Shown one piece after another: positions 34,019-45,379 of a stretch of DNA of 64,000 nucleotides. The position numbers were made by a program, and so were the translations under genes. This DNA is from Physcia stellaris (lineage: Eukaryota; Ascomycota; Lecanoromycetes; Caliciales; Physciaceae), in contig JABSSW010000014.1 in assembly GCA_018902385.1 (NCBI GenBank), positions 1 through 64,000 of the forward strand. Direction: 5' to 3'. Position 1 is the stretch's first letter; the number at the start of each line of letters is the position of its first letter. The notes under the pieces were generated by a model. It had not been told where the DNA came from and did no database searches. It saw only the letters and a list, made by a program, of their open reading frames with translations.

Positions 34019-34983
34019 CGTGGAGATAAGCTGATGAAGTCGGGATAGAGATTATTAGCCGACGACGTTCGCGGTAGTGAATCGAAATTCAGATCTCTAT
34101 GATTCAATTGTTTTCGAGTCGGTCTAAATCGTTCTGAGTCGAATAAAGATTGCTACTGAACGTACGAAGTGAGAGACGCTTGAAATATCGAGAATGCGAC
34201 GTAGGAGGTAAGCGATTGAACAATCCGTGTTGATGAAGGTTTGACGGTGGAGCTGGGTGTGATGTGATGCAAAGCAACTTCTACTATTTCTGAGGTTAAC
34301 CCTAGATCACTCCCGTCTTATCGATAATCTTTCGATAAGCTGCAGCGGTTCAGGAGGATTGCAGGTGGCACTTAGAAGAGGGTGTGTGAATTGATATAAT
34401 AGACTTTGCGGGTGGTGACAGTTTATGTAATCTATCACTTTCACCTCATACCGCTTGAGGAGAACATCGAGAAAACCCGTTTTCTCCCAGATAATTTTGA
34501 AGTGATCAGTCATCACTGAATTACCTGGATGTGCTTTGCCCGAACGTTTGATAGAAATTGTTTGACCAAAGGATCAGCAAGATACGGCAAAGCTATACAT
34601 ATCAAGGTGTTCGGTGTCAGTGCTATCAGTGAGGTGTGAGATTCATAGGCCTCAAGTGAACTAGGGACGTTTTATGATTTCGGGAAACAATTTTTAGATC
34701 GAGTTGAAAATCTCCGAGAACATTTAGCTGAGCATGCCTACAACCAGGGAGGAAAACTACAAATCAATACACTTAGGAAAGAAAAAATGCACCAGTCTAA
34801 AGGGTCGACTGCTTTGGTCATGCATTTCTCAGGATGGGACTACTCAAATGTCTCCGATCGGCACCAGGAGTTGATACGCGTAGGCCTTGACAGAGCAGTC
34901 GATGTAAGCTTTTGCATCGAGGCTGGTACCCGCCATTGGGTGCCCCCAAGTGTGTGGACCTAGCCCGACCCAAAGGCTTCAAT
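34019..34983. other. interval between the two F-box genes
   Basis: About 965 bp hold the promoter of paralogue 1 and the 3' region of paralogue 2. A 69-codon minus-strand frame at 34,516-34,307 is unrecognised. Confidence 0.4.
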
Positions 34984-36405
34984 TTAATCTTGATTTTCAT
35001 TTTCATCATCTTCTTCATCTTCATCTTCATCATCGAACATCTTTAACCAATAAGGCTGGCGATTGCATGTAAAGCTGAATTGTATCCCGATCGTGGCAAG
35101 GTCTCCGCTCATGTCGCCCTTCAGATAAGCGCCGCTATGAAAAAGATCGCATGTGCCGCCGTCGCCGTAGAAATTATATGCAATGCTACAGAATTCAGGC
35201 ACTTTCTCGACTTCATATGCCATTAGTTCTCCAAGTATGTGTAAGCGGTGCCATGGCTCCGAAACACAGTGCTCGTACAAAACGACCGATCTGATGGTCG
35301 GTGGTAGCAAGGGCACGAGCTGAAACACTTTCTGAGACGATTGGTCCGCCAACAATTCGAAGTCCGTCGTGAGATTTCTTAGAGCCTTGAAATTTTTGAG
35401 ACTACCCATCGACGTTTTGGGTTCACCGCACCACAGAATCGTAAGCTGTTCAAGGGTATCCGAGACGTGGGCTAGTAAAGCCGCACGGAACCACATGGGT
35501 TGGAACTCTTCGCCACTCAAATTAGGGCTACCAGCGTAGTAGCTGAAGGATTCGAGAGTTTCCGCATTACCTAGGACTTCAGAGAGTACAGCGAAACGGA
35601 GGGAACACCTGGCGAAGGCGACGTGAGTAACAGAGCTTTTACGGTTGCGAGGCTTAATCTGGAGTTCTGGATGCTCGTTCTCCGAACTCCCGTAAGCATC
35701 AAACGCTATAATCCGGTTGACAGATGGGAGGACTGCAAAGTAATTCAAAATACCAATATCTTTACCTTGATAGTCTGTACCCACGTAGGGATTGCAACCA
35801 TTAATTTCGACGGCAAGGAGCTGGGTGAGTATTTCTGGTTCCTCTTTTTCAGTTATCCTCTCCAAAAGTTTGGTTGTGAAATGCGCGTCACAGCCGACTA
35901 GTCGTAGTCCCTTTAGATTTGGGAGTAGTAGAAGCAACAGTGCGATGAGCGGATCCTCATCTCCGACCTCCATAGCGTTGATCATGGCCCCTTTTACATT
36001 GTCTGGAAGCATTGTACAACTTGAAATGGCATCCCTGAAAAGCTTGATTGTCTTTTCTGTATAACTCGTGTGTCTTATTGTGTGAAGGTCGTCTGCTACG
36101 GCCTCATCTTCAAAGTTGCCCATGTGCCCGTAGATGTATAATCTTGTACAGTACAGTGCTCGTCGAGGGTCTTCAAGTATGTCTTTCACCAGATCAGCTA
36201 GCAGACCATTATTCTCCGAACCATCGTCTCGAAAATTTCTGTAGGTGGTGTATTTACTTTTTAGGGCCATGTGTTTCTCGAGAAAAGATTGGGAAGCTTC
36301 GCGAACGCGCTTTGTTAGTTGACAGAATGCATCGACGTCCAGAGGCGACAAGCGATTCAGGATCATAAGAATGAGCTCAATCGGAAGATCACCAAAGTTC
36401 GCCAT
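34984..36405 (-). CDS. F-box protein with leucine-rich C-terminal region (paralogue 2)
   Basis: The frame is open from 36,459, but I start at the ATG at 36,405 because it directly precedes the F-box (MANFGDLPIELILMILNRL) just as in paralogue 1. That gives 473 residues. The F-box region DAFCQLTKRVRE and FLEKHMALKSKYT match the neighbour, and LKGLRLVG and LEQLTILW continue the Leu-rich solenoid. The protein ends in a run of Asp/Glu (about 20 residues) that paralogue 1 lacks. An arrangement as two diverged, same-direction copies 1 kb apart implies an old tandem duplication. Alternative start at 36,459 would add 18 residues. Confidence 0.78.
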   Translation of the reverse strand: MANFGDLPIELILMILNRLSPLDVDAFCQLTKRVREASQSFLEKHMALKSKYTTYRNFRDDGSENNGLLADLVKDILEDPRRALYCTRLYIYGHMGNFEDEAVADDLHTIRHTSYTEKTIKLFRDAISSCTMLPDNVKGAMINAMEVGDEDPLIALLLLLLPNLKGLRLVGCDAHFTTKLLERITEKEEPEILTQLLAVEINGCNPYVGTDYQGKDIGILNYFAVLPSVNRIIAFDAYGSSENEHPELQIKPRNRKSSVTHVAFARCSLRFAVLSEVLGNAETLESFSYYAGSPNLSGEEFQPMWFRAALLAHVSDTLEQLTILWCGEPKTSMGSLKNFKALRNLTTDFELLADQSSQKVFQLVPLLPPTIRSVVLYEHCVSEPWHRLHILGELMAYEVEKVPEFCSIAYNFYGDGGTCDLFHSGAYLKGDMSGDLATIGIQFSFTCNRQPYWLKMFDDEDEDEEDDENENQD

Positions 36406-36856
36406 CCCTTCGTCTGCTTCAAGGACTGTAGCATCAAAGTGCCAAAGATATTGGAACACAACTAACGGCTATGATTAATCATGGGGCCGAATTGTTTGAA
36501 ATCACATCAGAACTTAGTAGCCGACACTGATTTGAGTGGAGTACTCGTTGTTAAACGGTGGATGGTCGAGCGTTTTGTTGGCGAATGTAGCTATTCTTTG
36601 TTGGTGCAGAGTGTAGCTATTCTTTGTTAATATGGGGTGTAGCGTGACTGTACATCCGGCCACGATGAACAAGGACAAACAGTTCAAGATAAGCGCCATT
36701 AGCTGTGAGTGAGTTTTGTGCTGGTTTTTGCTTTGCCATATGATACTACGCTTTAGTCTCACACCCGGAAGGAGAGAAGGCTAATCCTCAAATTACGAGA
36801 TAAGATGGGTTCAGCATTGTTGTGTGATCTCGTCCTCCGATCAGAATATCGAGTAC
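36406..36856. other. intergenic, no gene seen
   Basis: The interval includes a duplicated phrase (GTGTAGCTATTCTTTGTT twice at about 36,587-36,630). No supported gene. Confidence 0.4.
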
Positions 36857-38406
36857 TTAGGGATGTACTGATCTTGTCTTTTGATATATCCGAAATGCTA
36901 CTGCATACATCACGGTCGCGACAACTCCCAGGATTCCGAGGCCAAGTAGTATGTCCGGGAGCTCGGTCACAATCGACCTTGGTGATTTTATCATGTTTTC
37001 TATCTCCTCGTCCAGCTTGTTAGCCATCTTCGTATCCGAGAACTCTTTCAGAACCCGCTGCTGGCCTTGCTGTCCCATTCGATGTAGTTTTTTCTTTGAC
37101 CTGTCATGTAAGGCTTCTCGCATGACCTGAGTCCATGCCGCAGGCTCGTCTACTGATCTCAGCCAGCCAGTCTCCTCATCGAGTATTGTTTCTAGGGGAC
37201 CTCCACTGTTGGCTGCTAAGACTGGGACACCGACCAGCATTGCCTCTAGCGGAACGATACCGAAATGCTCGTTAGAAGGAGTGTACAATAGCATAGTAGC
37301 GGCGTTGAGAAGCATATTCTTCAATTGAGCGGGTACAGAGAGCAGAAAGAGAACTTCAATGTCGTCAGGAACACTTAGTGCACTGACAATATTTCTCGCT
37401 GTTGCATTTTTAAGTTCAAGGGATTCCGCAAGAGACATCAGTTCCCTGTGATACGACACATTTTCTTCAACCAGCAAATCATAGCCGCCTGGGTGGTGTT
37501 AGTCTCAAGCTTCATCACTAGAACAACATCTCCGGTTTACCTGCTAGAACTAGTCTTACGTCTTTTCGGTTCTGCAGCCCAGCAAAAGCCTTGATGGCTA
37601 GACCAACGTCTTTCTTCCTTTCAAAGCGATTGATGCTCAATAAAACTTTCTTTCCCTTCCAAAGCTCATCAGATTGCCGAAATGACTCGTTTCTCCGGTC
37701 TTTTTCCGTTACTTTCTCCTTTTCTTCCCTATTCTGGACATGCACGCAGGGATACACGATCCCTACGCCTCTGTTGCCCCCTATGCCCTTCCAAACACGT
37801 TCAACTACACCCTTGGTAAATTGACTGTTCACCACCACCCTATCTGCTCCTCTGATACCCCAACCTTCAAGCCAGTCAAATCCGAAGCGCCATAATCTTT
37901 TGGACAACCTTTGCCGCCCCTGTACAAGCAGCAGATCGGGAAAATGGCAGTAGAAGAGTATTCGAGTATCCTCCCATCGCCATCTTAAGATTGGTACGCC
38001 AGCTGACAGTTGATCCATAAAGAAGGCATTTGGTTGCAGTCGGCGTAGCTCACCGCTTACCGATACGGCGAAGAGAAGGTGTACTTGACGAAGAATGGCA
38101 CATAGAATTTTGAGACGACGGATGATTGTAGGTGGGATGAGCCAATTACCGCGGACTCTTACATCCAGTGTACCTAAGATATTCGCCCATATCAGCATTA
38201 CGTTACAAGGCAGAGGGAGACACAAAGTGATATATACCATCACGGGCTTCGTCGAAGCAGTGGCTCGGATCGCAATGCGATGTGAAGATGATCACTCTAT
38301 GCCCAAGACGCTGCAAACCGACAGCCGCATCAATTACAAGACGCTCGGCACCGCCTATGCCAAGGTCAGGGTGGAAGAAGACAATTGTCTTCGGAGATGC
38401 AGACAT
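36857..38406 (-). CDS. ALG2: alpha-1,3/1,6-mannosyltransferase ALG2
   Basis: Alg2 adds the second and third mannose to the dolichol-linked oligosaccharide on the cytosolic face of the ER, an essential early step of N-glycosylation. Exons 38406-38238, 38173-37541 and 37488-36857 give 477 residues. GT4 family features are clear: the N-terminal [19 protein letters not shown], the acceptor-side [22 protein letters not shown] and the donor-site E-x7-E block [19 protein letters not shown] followed by [11 protein letters not shown]-terminal hydrophobic helix anchors the protein. Introns are short, GT-AG and in phase. It is divergent from the GH71 gene. Confidence 0.93.
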
Positions 38407-38899
38407 TGCTACGACGATGATGGCGTTCCCAAAAACTTCAATGCAACACCGCGGCGGGCCGAGTCTCTCCGGCTGTCGGAGAAATTTGATTGCTGCAGGT
38501 CCCGAGCCTTCGTTGCAGCTACCCGCGCGCTAGTGAGGCGAAGCATCCTCGGTCCAGAACCTCACGGATGTTTCCGAAGGAAGCCGTCGCTGGAACTCGC
38601 TGTTTCATCAACATCCCCCGCCCAGTCTACTTCATTCCCACATGTCCCGCCCCATGGGCCTGACTTCTTGGGGGTAATCTCCTCTCTTTGTCTCTTGTCG
38701 GCATAATTAGGCGACCATGTCCTTGTCAGCTTTTCATCCGCTTTGTTCGTACCACAGGGCGACTTGCGACTTTGTTCGCAGATTACACTCTTTTACTTCC
38801 ATTCTTTTGCCTACCATTCTATGAGCGCTTAGCAGCTAAACATACCTTCTTTTTCTCCTCGATTTGATATCGAATCAGTGCGCACTAGACCTACGTGAA
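38407..38899. promoter_or_regulatory. divergent upstream region, ALG2 and GH71 gene
   Basis: 493 bp separate the two start codons. Frames here are overlaps or noise. No specific binding site could be named with confidence. Confidence 0.4.
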
Positions 38900-40213
38900 A
38901 TGGTGGTTTCATTCTTTGCGAAGTGCTATGCATTTCTTCTACTTCTTCTCCTCAACACGGTAGCATGCCTGCCTCAATTCTCCCAAGCTATAGCCCAGCG
39001 TAGCTCGTCCGGCCCTCTTGTGTTCGCCCACTACATGCTTATTGAACAACCGCTCAATGGCAACTACACAAACGACATCACCCTCGCCAAAGGTGCTGGC
39101 ATCGACGCATTTGCAATCAACTACGGCGGCTGGAACGCCAATTTCGATCAGCAATCAAGCTACCTCTCCAAATTCTACACTCAAGCCGCAACCCTCGACT
39201 TCAAAGTCTTCCTCAGCTTCGACCTCACCTCCGTAACCTCGAGCTCGATGCTCGTCGACCTCTACAACACCTACTCCAAACACTCCGCCCAGCTCCTCGT
39301 GGACGGGAAACCCATGCTCAGCACCTTCCAAACCACCGACCCAGCCTGGAACTGGCAATCCGACGTCCTCGCCCACCTCGACCCAAAGCCCCTATTCATA
39401 CCAGGCACACTATCCGCCGACGCGGCCTGGGCATACAACCACTCCAGCGCCTACGCCGACGGCGTCTTCCCCTGGCTGCACACCTCGCTCACCACCACCC
39501 AAGAACACGCCACGGACGCCGCATTCGCCGGGAACCGCACAGCAACAGGCAAGAAATGGATCGCGCCGGTCGCGCCCTGGTTCTTCAAGCGCTTCAGCGC
39601 AGACATGAACTGGGCCAACAAGCAAGACGACGGCATCTGGATCCATAAATGGCTGCACCTGCTCCAGCTGCAGCCGGACTTCATCGAGATCGTGACCTGG
39701 AACGACTGGGGCGAGGCTTCCTACATCGGCCCCTCGAACCCGGCGGGCGCGGACGCGAAGGATAATATGGGCTGCTATTGGAGCTACTATGACCACAGCG
39801 CGTTCCTGAAAATGACAAAGGTCTTCGCGCGCGCGTTTAAGGCGCGGCAAACGGCGGTGCAGGTGCAGAAGGGGGAGGAGGATGTATTCATGTTCTATCG
39901 CACGCAGCCGGCGCTCACGAACGGCGTGGATAAAACGCTGCCCCTGCCCGATTACGCGGACTCGATGCATGATGCTGTTTTCGTCGTCTCGTTTCTCAAC
40001 GCCTCCGCTACCGTCACGCTGGATTCCGGGCTCAACGCGCCGGTCAGCTATGTTGCTGGGCCTGGGGTCGGCAAGAAGGCCATACTTTGGAGTTTGGGGA
40101 ACCAGACGCTGACGGCGACGAGGAAGGGGGATGATGGGTTCAGGGTTAATAAGATGGGGGTGCCGGTTAGTGGGCAGTTTCATGATTATAATGGGAATGT
40201 GGTCGCTGTGTGA
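38900..40213 (+). CDS. secreted alpha-1,3-glucanase, glycoside hydrolase family 71
   Basis: Mutanase-type enzymes hydrolyse alpha-1,3-glucan of fungal cell walls. The 437-residue single-exon product starts with a signal peptide (MVVSFFAKCYAFLLLLLLNTVACL). An upstream in-frame ATG at 38,864 would put 12 polar residues before it, so I prefer 38,900. GH71 hallmarks follow: VFAHYMLIEQPLNGNYTNDI, IDAFAINYGGW, FKVFLSFDLTS, KWIAPVAPWFFKRFS and the WNDWGEASYIGPS block. No C-terminal carbohydrate-binding module is present, so this is a catalytic-domain-only form. The sequence has a strong GC/C-ending codon bias compared with its neighbours, suggesting high expression or different ancestry. Confidence 0.92.
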   Translation: MVVSFFAKCYAFLLLLLLNTVACLPQFSQAIAQRSSSGPLVFAHYMLIEQPLNGNYTNDITLAKGAGIDAFAINYGGWNANFDQQSSYLSKFYTQAATLDFKVFLSFDLTSVTSSSMLVDLYNTYSKHSAQLLVDGKPMLSTFQTTDPAWNWQSDVLAHLDPKPLFIPGTLSADAAWAYNHSSAYADGVFPWLHTSLTTTQEHATDAAFAGNRTATGKKWIAPVAPWFFKRFSADMNWANKQDDGIWIHKWLHLLQLQPDFIEIVTWNDWGEASYIGPSNPAGADAKDNMGCYWSYYDHSAFLKMTKVFARAFKARQTAVQVQKGEEDVFMFYRTQPALTNGVDKTLPLPDYADSMHDAVFVVSFLNASATVTLDSGLNAPVSYVAGPGVGKKAILWSLGNQTLTATRKGDDGFRVNKMGVPVSGQFHDYNGNVVAV

Positions 40214-40897
40214 CCACCTTTTCCCTGCTGGATTTTCGGTTTGATGTTTTTGTGTTTGGTGGTGATGATGGTTCTTTTGCAGTTTGCTGGGAGCTTGTAT
40301 ATACTTCAATTCAATTCAATGAGTGCCTTCATCTGGTGCATACTCTGTAGGTATTTGATTTCGACCCTTGTGATCTGGCTTCACCTTGAGCATTCGTCTA
40401 TTAGCCAATCTTGTGAATAGTATTCTGGAATTTGTTTGAGGAACCTCCCCGTGCAATCCATTGCGCTCTTATATTTCCCTAACTGCTGTATTTTTCCAAC
40501 ATTTTCATCGAGTCCTTCTCATCCCACCTCCGAGAAGGGCAGCAAACCGGATCTCGTGAAGACTTCAAGCAGCTTATCTTCATGTCCCTGTGGTGAGGCC
40601 GAGGTTTCGATGGTATGGATGACTGGGAAGTGAAGCCACGCAGGAAACGGGGAAAGCCGAAGGAAATGCTGAATGGTATCTCATGACCCTTTAGGCGCAA
40701 AACGTGGGGCATAAAAGACCATAAGAAAAGAGTGAGATAATATTGACTTCTGCCATTTCGAATATATATATAAAAAAAAAAAAAAAAAGGCATATTGGTG
40801 GGCCTATACTATCGTATTCCGCCGGGACAGCCAGAGCCTCTTCCCCGTTCCGTGCGGCTGCCAACTGTACAACTGTACTCGCCCTCCTTTTTTCTCT
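40214..40897. other. convergent 3' interval
   Basis: The 684-bp stretch between the GH71 and dehydrogenase stop codons holds a microsatellite-like TA/A run at about 40,765-40,788 and no supported gene. Confidence 0.45.
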
Positions 40898-42093
40898 CTA
40901 AGCCAACTTCCCCGGCACAGCAGGATGACCCGCGCTCAAACCCCCATCCACCGCCCACGCCTGCCCATTAACATAGCTCGCCTCCTCACTCGCCAAAAAG
41001 AGCGCCACGCGCGCAACCTCATCCGCCACGGCACCTCTCCTCAGCGGATTCAACTGCCCAATCTTGCCTTCACTGTTCCTCGCGCGCGCGGCCTCGTACA
41101 TCGGCGCCGTCATGCCGGTCTCGATGAGGCCGGGGCAGATGGCGTTGCAGCGGATGCCGGTGCCCGAGAGCTGGTAGCAGGTCGTTTGCATCACCGAGAT
41201 GACGGCTGCTTTGGAGGCGGAGTAGTCTGTGCTGCCGGCGTTGGAGCGCAGGCCCGCGACGGAGGCGGTCGCGAGGATGGAGCCTGAGGGGTAGGGTTTT
41301 GAGGGGGTGGTGTGGAGCATGGCTGCGGAGGCGTGCTTGGTTGCTATGAAGACGCTGGGGAGGAAGTTGGATTAGCCGGCGTGTTCCAATCTTATTAAGC
41401 ATCGGCTTTTTACGGGGTGAATGTAGAGATTGAAAGATGATGGATGATTACGTACCTTAGGACATTCGTTCTCATTACCTTCATGAACTCGTCCGCATCC
41501 ACCTCTCCGAACGGCTTGTTCGTCCCTACTATCCCTGCGTTCGCGAACATCACGTCTAGACGCCCATACTTCTCGATTGCCTCGGCGATCACGGCCTTCA
41601 TAGCTTCTTCATCTGCCGCATCGAACTTGCGTGCGTGGATGTCAACCTCGGGATATAATGATCGCAGCTCCCGTTCATGGACAGGAAGGTACTGGTCGCT
41701 GAAATCGCATATATAAATGGCTCGAGCGCCATTCTGGGCGAATTGGTGGGCTGTTGCTCGACCAATGCCGAGCGGTGAGTTGGTCCCTGATTACAAAGTT
41801 AGCTACAGAAATGGAAGGAAGCAACATTCTCGGGAAGATAGTGAGAACAGTGAAAGGCGGACCTGTGATGATGCATACTTTATCCTTCAATCTCCTATAG
41901 CATTAGGGAGTCAGCTGCTGCAATTATGTGGCAGTCGACATGGAGTTTCCATAGGAAGACAGACTTACGGTCCCGCGGAATCAGGAGCTATTCTTCGAAT
42001 GCGGGGGACGTTTTCAAATGTGCCAGGGTCGGCAGGGGGAACGACGAGCTGCTCGCTGAGCGCCTGAAGACGTCTTTTCGGGCCTGAGGTCAT
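40898..42093 (-). CDS. short-chain dehydrogenase/reductase (SDR)
   Basis: This is an NAD(P)-dependent oxidoreductase with unknown substrate. Four exons (42093-41969, 41894-41863, 41786-41456 and 41354-40898) join to 314 residues. Classical SDR motifs: cofactor loop ITGTNSPLGIG (split by an intron; TGxxxGxG with a Pro insertion), FANAGIVG (NNAG equivalent) and GLRSNAGSTDYSASKAAV with catalytic Ser, Tyr and Lys. The later PGLIETGM and VNGQAWAVDGGLS blocks also match. The roughly 40-residue N-terminal extension before the Rossmann fold is seen in related fungal SDRs. Introns are 74, 76 and 101 bp. It diverges from the NTF2-like gene with about 240-350 bp between starts. Confidence 0.88.
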
Positions 42094-42329
42094 GCTGAGC
42101 TTTGAGCATTGAGCTGGATCTCTATTTACCTAGTCGGAGAAGAGAGTAGGTCACGAAGGCGAGGAAGGGGGTTGTTTGCGGAGGCGGGCTTGGCATTTCC
42201 ACCGAGGCATGCAAGTTTAGGGTTAGATTCGGTCCTTCCTCGGTAAATGGTGCGCTTGTGAGAGCCTGGAAGGTCGTCATCATTCTGGTATGACGAGTGT
42301 ATCATAATTTGGGTAGTGAAGTCATATAA

Positions 42330-42974
42330 ATGTTTACTGCCTCATCTCACGAGCTTCGTTCTTTCATTGACGTTCACGAAAAAGAACCCATCTCAAGACG
42401 CAGTATCGAAGATAGTACACCTCCTTTCCGTACTCTGAACACTATGGCGACTACATCCTCAGTTGGTACACACGCTTCGCGTACACCAAATAATGAGGAG
42501 AAGCAGCTCATCGACGATATCTTACTGCTCTACCAGCTCAACCCTTCCGAGCAAGCATACCGCCACTACGCCCCCAACGCAGTCTTCCATGACCCTGTCT
42601 CCATTGCTGAAGGCCTTGACAGCATAAAGTCGCAATTCAACGGCATGCCAAAGCTCTTCGCCGAGTCCACTACTCAGAAGTGTGACGTCCTTGCAGAGTC
42701 GGCACCTAATACCATCGCCATCAATCTGACCCAGCACTATGTTTTCAAATCGCCTATACCATTCAAGTCCAAGGGCGCAGAGAAGACGGTCAACTCCAAA
42801 GTCACCTTCACGTTGAACGCTGACGGACTTATTGAGGGGCATGATGAGGAATGGGATCATCAGGGTAATAAGACTGAAGAAGATGGCTTCATGGGAAAGT
42901 TGATGGAGTCGAGGAAGAAGACTGGTGCGAAGCTGGTACAGAAGGCTGTGTCATCCGATCCTTCCAAGGTGTAA
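42330..42974 (+). CDS. SnoaL/NTF2-like fold protein
   Basis: The open frame gives 214 residues from 42,330. An ATG at 42,444 (MATTSSVGTHASR) would give 176 residues and matches the usual length better, so the first 38 residues may be untranslated. The core from NNEEKQLIDDILLLY onward has the alpha plus beta cone pattern. There is an early helix, then YRHYAPNAVFHDPVSIAEGLDSIKSQF, and strands FTLNADGLIEGHDEEWD. Such proteins include small isomerases or ligand binders; no catalytic residues can be assigned. The C-terminus is a Lys-rich helix. Single exon, no defects. Confidence 0.72.
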   Translation: MFTASSHELRSFIDVHEKEPISRRSIEDSTPPFRTLNTMATTSSVGTHASRTPNNEEKQLIDDILLLYQLNPSEQAYRHYAPNAVFHDPVSIAEGLDSIKSQFNGMPKLFAESTTQKCDVLAESAPNTIAINLTQHYVFKSPIPFKSKGAEKTVNSKVTFTLNADGLIEGHDEEWDHQGNKTEEDGFMGKLMESRKKTGAKLVQKAVSSDPSKV

Positions 42975-43274
42975 TTGTACATGGTTTTCTGCTTGGATGA
43001 TATTGATACAGGTGTCCTTGGAAGCATGGGTTGAGTGGCATGGCTAAAGCATGGCGATTGGAGGGATTGACATAAGACCAATTCAGAAGGGACATAAATG
43101 GAATGACTTGAGGATTTTACCTACCGGCACATCTATGGTCCGCAATGACTTGAAATCTCAAGTTAATGAACTGCATGCTCCATTGTGCACATTTTCAGTA
43201 CCTGTTCCTGCCTTACTTGTGCTCACGACCCAAAGTCTCTGAATATAATTATACCCGGAGTAGGGCTTTCGCGA
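42975..43274. other. convergent 3' interval
   Basis: 300 bp between the NTF2-like and bcd1 stop codons; no feature seen. Confidence 0.4.
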
Positions 43275-44688
43275 TTATATGCATCTTAAATCGCGCTTGA
43301 GAACTTCTTCGAGTTTCTTTGCGTCTACATTGTCTTCTTGATCAGCGCCCTGTTCAATTTCTCCTTCTTCGTTGCCAGTAAGCTTGGCCATGACACTATC
43401 CCTGAAGCTTTCTTGCTGCATTTGCTTATCGAAGGCTTCTTCTGTGATATAGTCATCCGGCAGTTCTGATGGAGGCGACTCCAGGACATAGATGGTAGGA
43501 AATTCAAGTACAAGATGGTTGCGAAGGTTTGCGGATAGAGTGGAGTCATGCCGAAGGGGAATCAGTACAGGTTGTGGAGACGGTAGGCGTGGGGCGTGGA
43601 GATAGAAATGCAGTGATTGTGTAAGTAGCTGGTCGGCCACCGCCTCGAATGCTTTGTCACTGGACTGCTCTGAAAAAGGATTCTGTTGCTGCTGAAAATT
43701 ATCCCTCCGAGATGATGAAAGGCTATCAGTAGCTCCATCTGTAGGATCTATATCCTTAGGCAAAGTCGCAGGTTGATTTAACGGAGCAGCATCCTGCATG
43801 TCAGAATGTCTGTCATAAAGCGAGGTTTTGGGTATGTCTCTTGAAGCACCATTGTAAGATTTGGGAGAAGCGATAGCGTCGGCTCCTGAAACAGCAATGT
43901 CTTGTATCGGAGCATCCTCCGTCGCACTTGGACTAGTAGCGAGGATGCCAGCAGTGCCTCGTACTCCATGCTTCCTTTTTTTCTTACGCGGTATGTTTTC
44001 TCCTTGATCGGGATCGTCCTTCAGGGTTGTTGTTCGAAGGTGTGCGGAATAAGCGGCTGACAAGGTATCGGATTCAGGGCAAATTCCGATCTCTCTGCGG
44101 CGGTCGCCATGAATCCATTCAACTGTCCATATCAATCGATGCCTCCTAGTCACTGTCAGTAACTTGACGACTTTTGAAGCATGCAGAGACGCACTTTCGA
44201 TCCCATTGAGTGACATTCTGTTTCCGCCTGGCCATACCCTCTGGCGCACGTTCGACAATGACTCCACATCTTTCAATTGCCGCCTTCATTGGCATTTCGC
44301 CTTTCTTCGGTCCATCAAGACCCCTTTGTCTCCATCCCGGTGTCCCGTCATCCCGACCCCCTAATAGAAAGCCTCGTTGTGCAGCATCTCGCTCAGCATT
44401 GTCTAACTGACGTTCGAGGCTTGTGAGGTAATTGTAGTCGTGATCAATTCCACTCGGCGTAGCGAGGTCATCTCGCTTCACGTATACGGTCGGATCTCGA
44501 ACCCCATTACATTGCGACCACTGCTTGTGTCGTTTGGAACAAGGGAGTGAGCAGGTGCGGATAAAGCACCGTGGACAGCGATATTTGTGTGGGTGAACAT
44601 GACTTAGACCAATCAGCCATGAGGAAGTATGATGAGGTTAAGCTCCTAACCATATGGAACAAAGCTCACTCAGCAGTGGATCGGGCAT
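43275..44688 (-). CDS. BCD1: box C/D snoRNP assembly factor Bcd1 (HIT zinc finger)
   Basis: Bcd1 is a nuclear factor needed for the stability of box C/D snoRNAs and thus rRNA methylation. Three exons (44688-44651, 44602-44195 and 44145-43275) give 438 residues. The HIT zinc finger is formed across intron 1: C-SI-C...C-PR-C...C-SLP-C...H...C, ending in the signature HKQWSQCNG. Then DYNYLTSLERQLDNAERD, typical of Bcd1, is followed by a low-complexity Ser/Asp-rich middle. The C-terminal half has LHFYLHAPRLPSPQPVLIPL and LVLEFPTIYVLESPP. Without the first short exon the finger would lack its first two Cys, so the ATG at 44,688 is well supported. Confidence 0.85.
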
Positions 44689-45379
44689 TTCACCTTGCGA
44701 TTCCGGCAAGAGCAGTCGCACTGGTTTCCGAGGAATTTTTTCGAGAAATCATGAAGATAACTTCGGCTTATCGATAAGTCGAGTTTGTTAGGATATGCCC
44801 CATATCGTACTTAACCACCTTGCATGTTGCCCCTTGGCCAATACAGGCTCATAGGCTTACGACGGAGGTATTTAGGTTTAATTGTTCCCCGTTGTTTGAA
44901 AAGTCATTAGCGAGTCCTTCGGTCTTCATCTTCAACGTCCTCCACCTCAAGATTAGTATGGACAGCACAGTGGCCTTTGAGGCCTTCCTCATCGCCACAC
45001 TTTTCGGCTTTTCTACTGGCATCGTCAAACATGCTGCACAAACGCTCAACCACAGCGGAATCGGGTCTTCCGTGGAGTCCTTTTCGGTTGCGGAGGTTGA
45101 GGCGGCCAATCACGGCCGTAGCACAGGCGTACACGGTAGTAAGTAAGCAAGTCAATACACTCACTTGTAGGGTTAAAAGTCTGCACTGCCCCCTTTTGGC
45201 TATACTCCTTCTCCAGTGGAAACACAACTCGACTTGTATCACGAGGAGCACCGTGACAAAATCATGCCTGAGAATTATGAAAGATGTAGCATCGTGAATA
45301 CGAATACATCCAGGTGCTACGGTAGAAATAGACACCATTGTCCTTACTCAGTCATTTATGGATGTACTAATAGATTAGG
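44689..45379. other. intergenic, no gene supported
   Basis: Plus-strand frame 44,820-45,146 and minus-strand frame 45,338-44,907 overlap each other. Neither has a recognisable motif. It serves as the upstream region of bcd1 and the 3' region of the ankyrin gene. Confidence 0.35.

Noticed and set aside
39155-40309. Long minus-strand frames, one of 299 codons, across the GH71 gene
   Set aside because: They are antisense to a well-supported glycoside hydrolase and arise from its GC-rich codons; composition is Arg/His/Pro rich without domain features.
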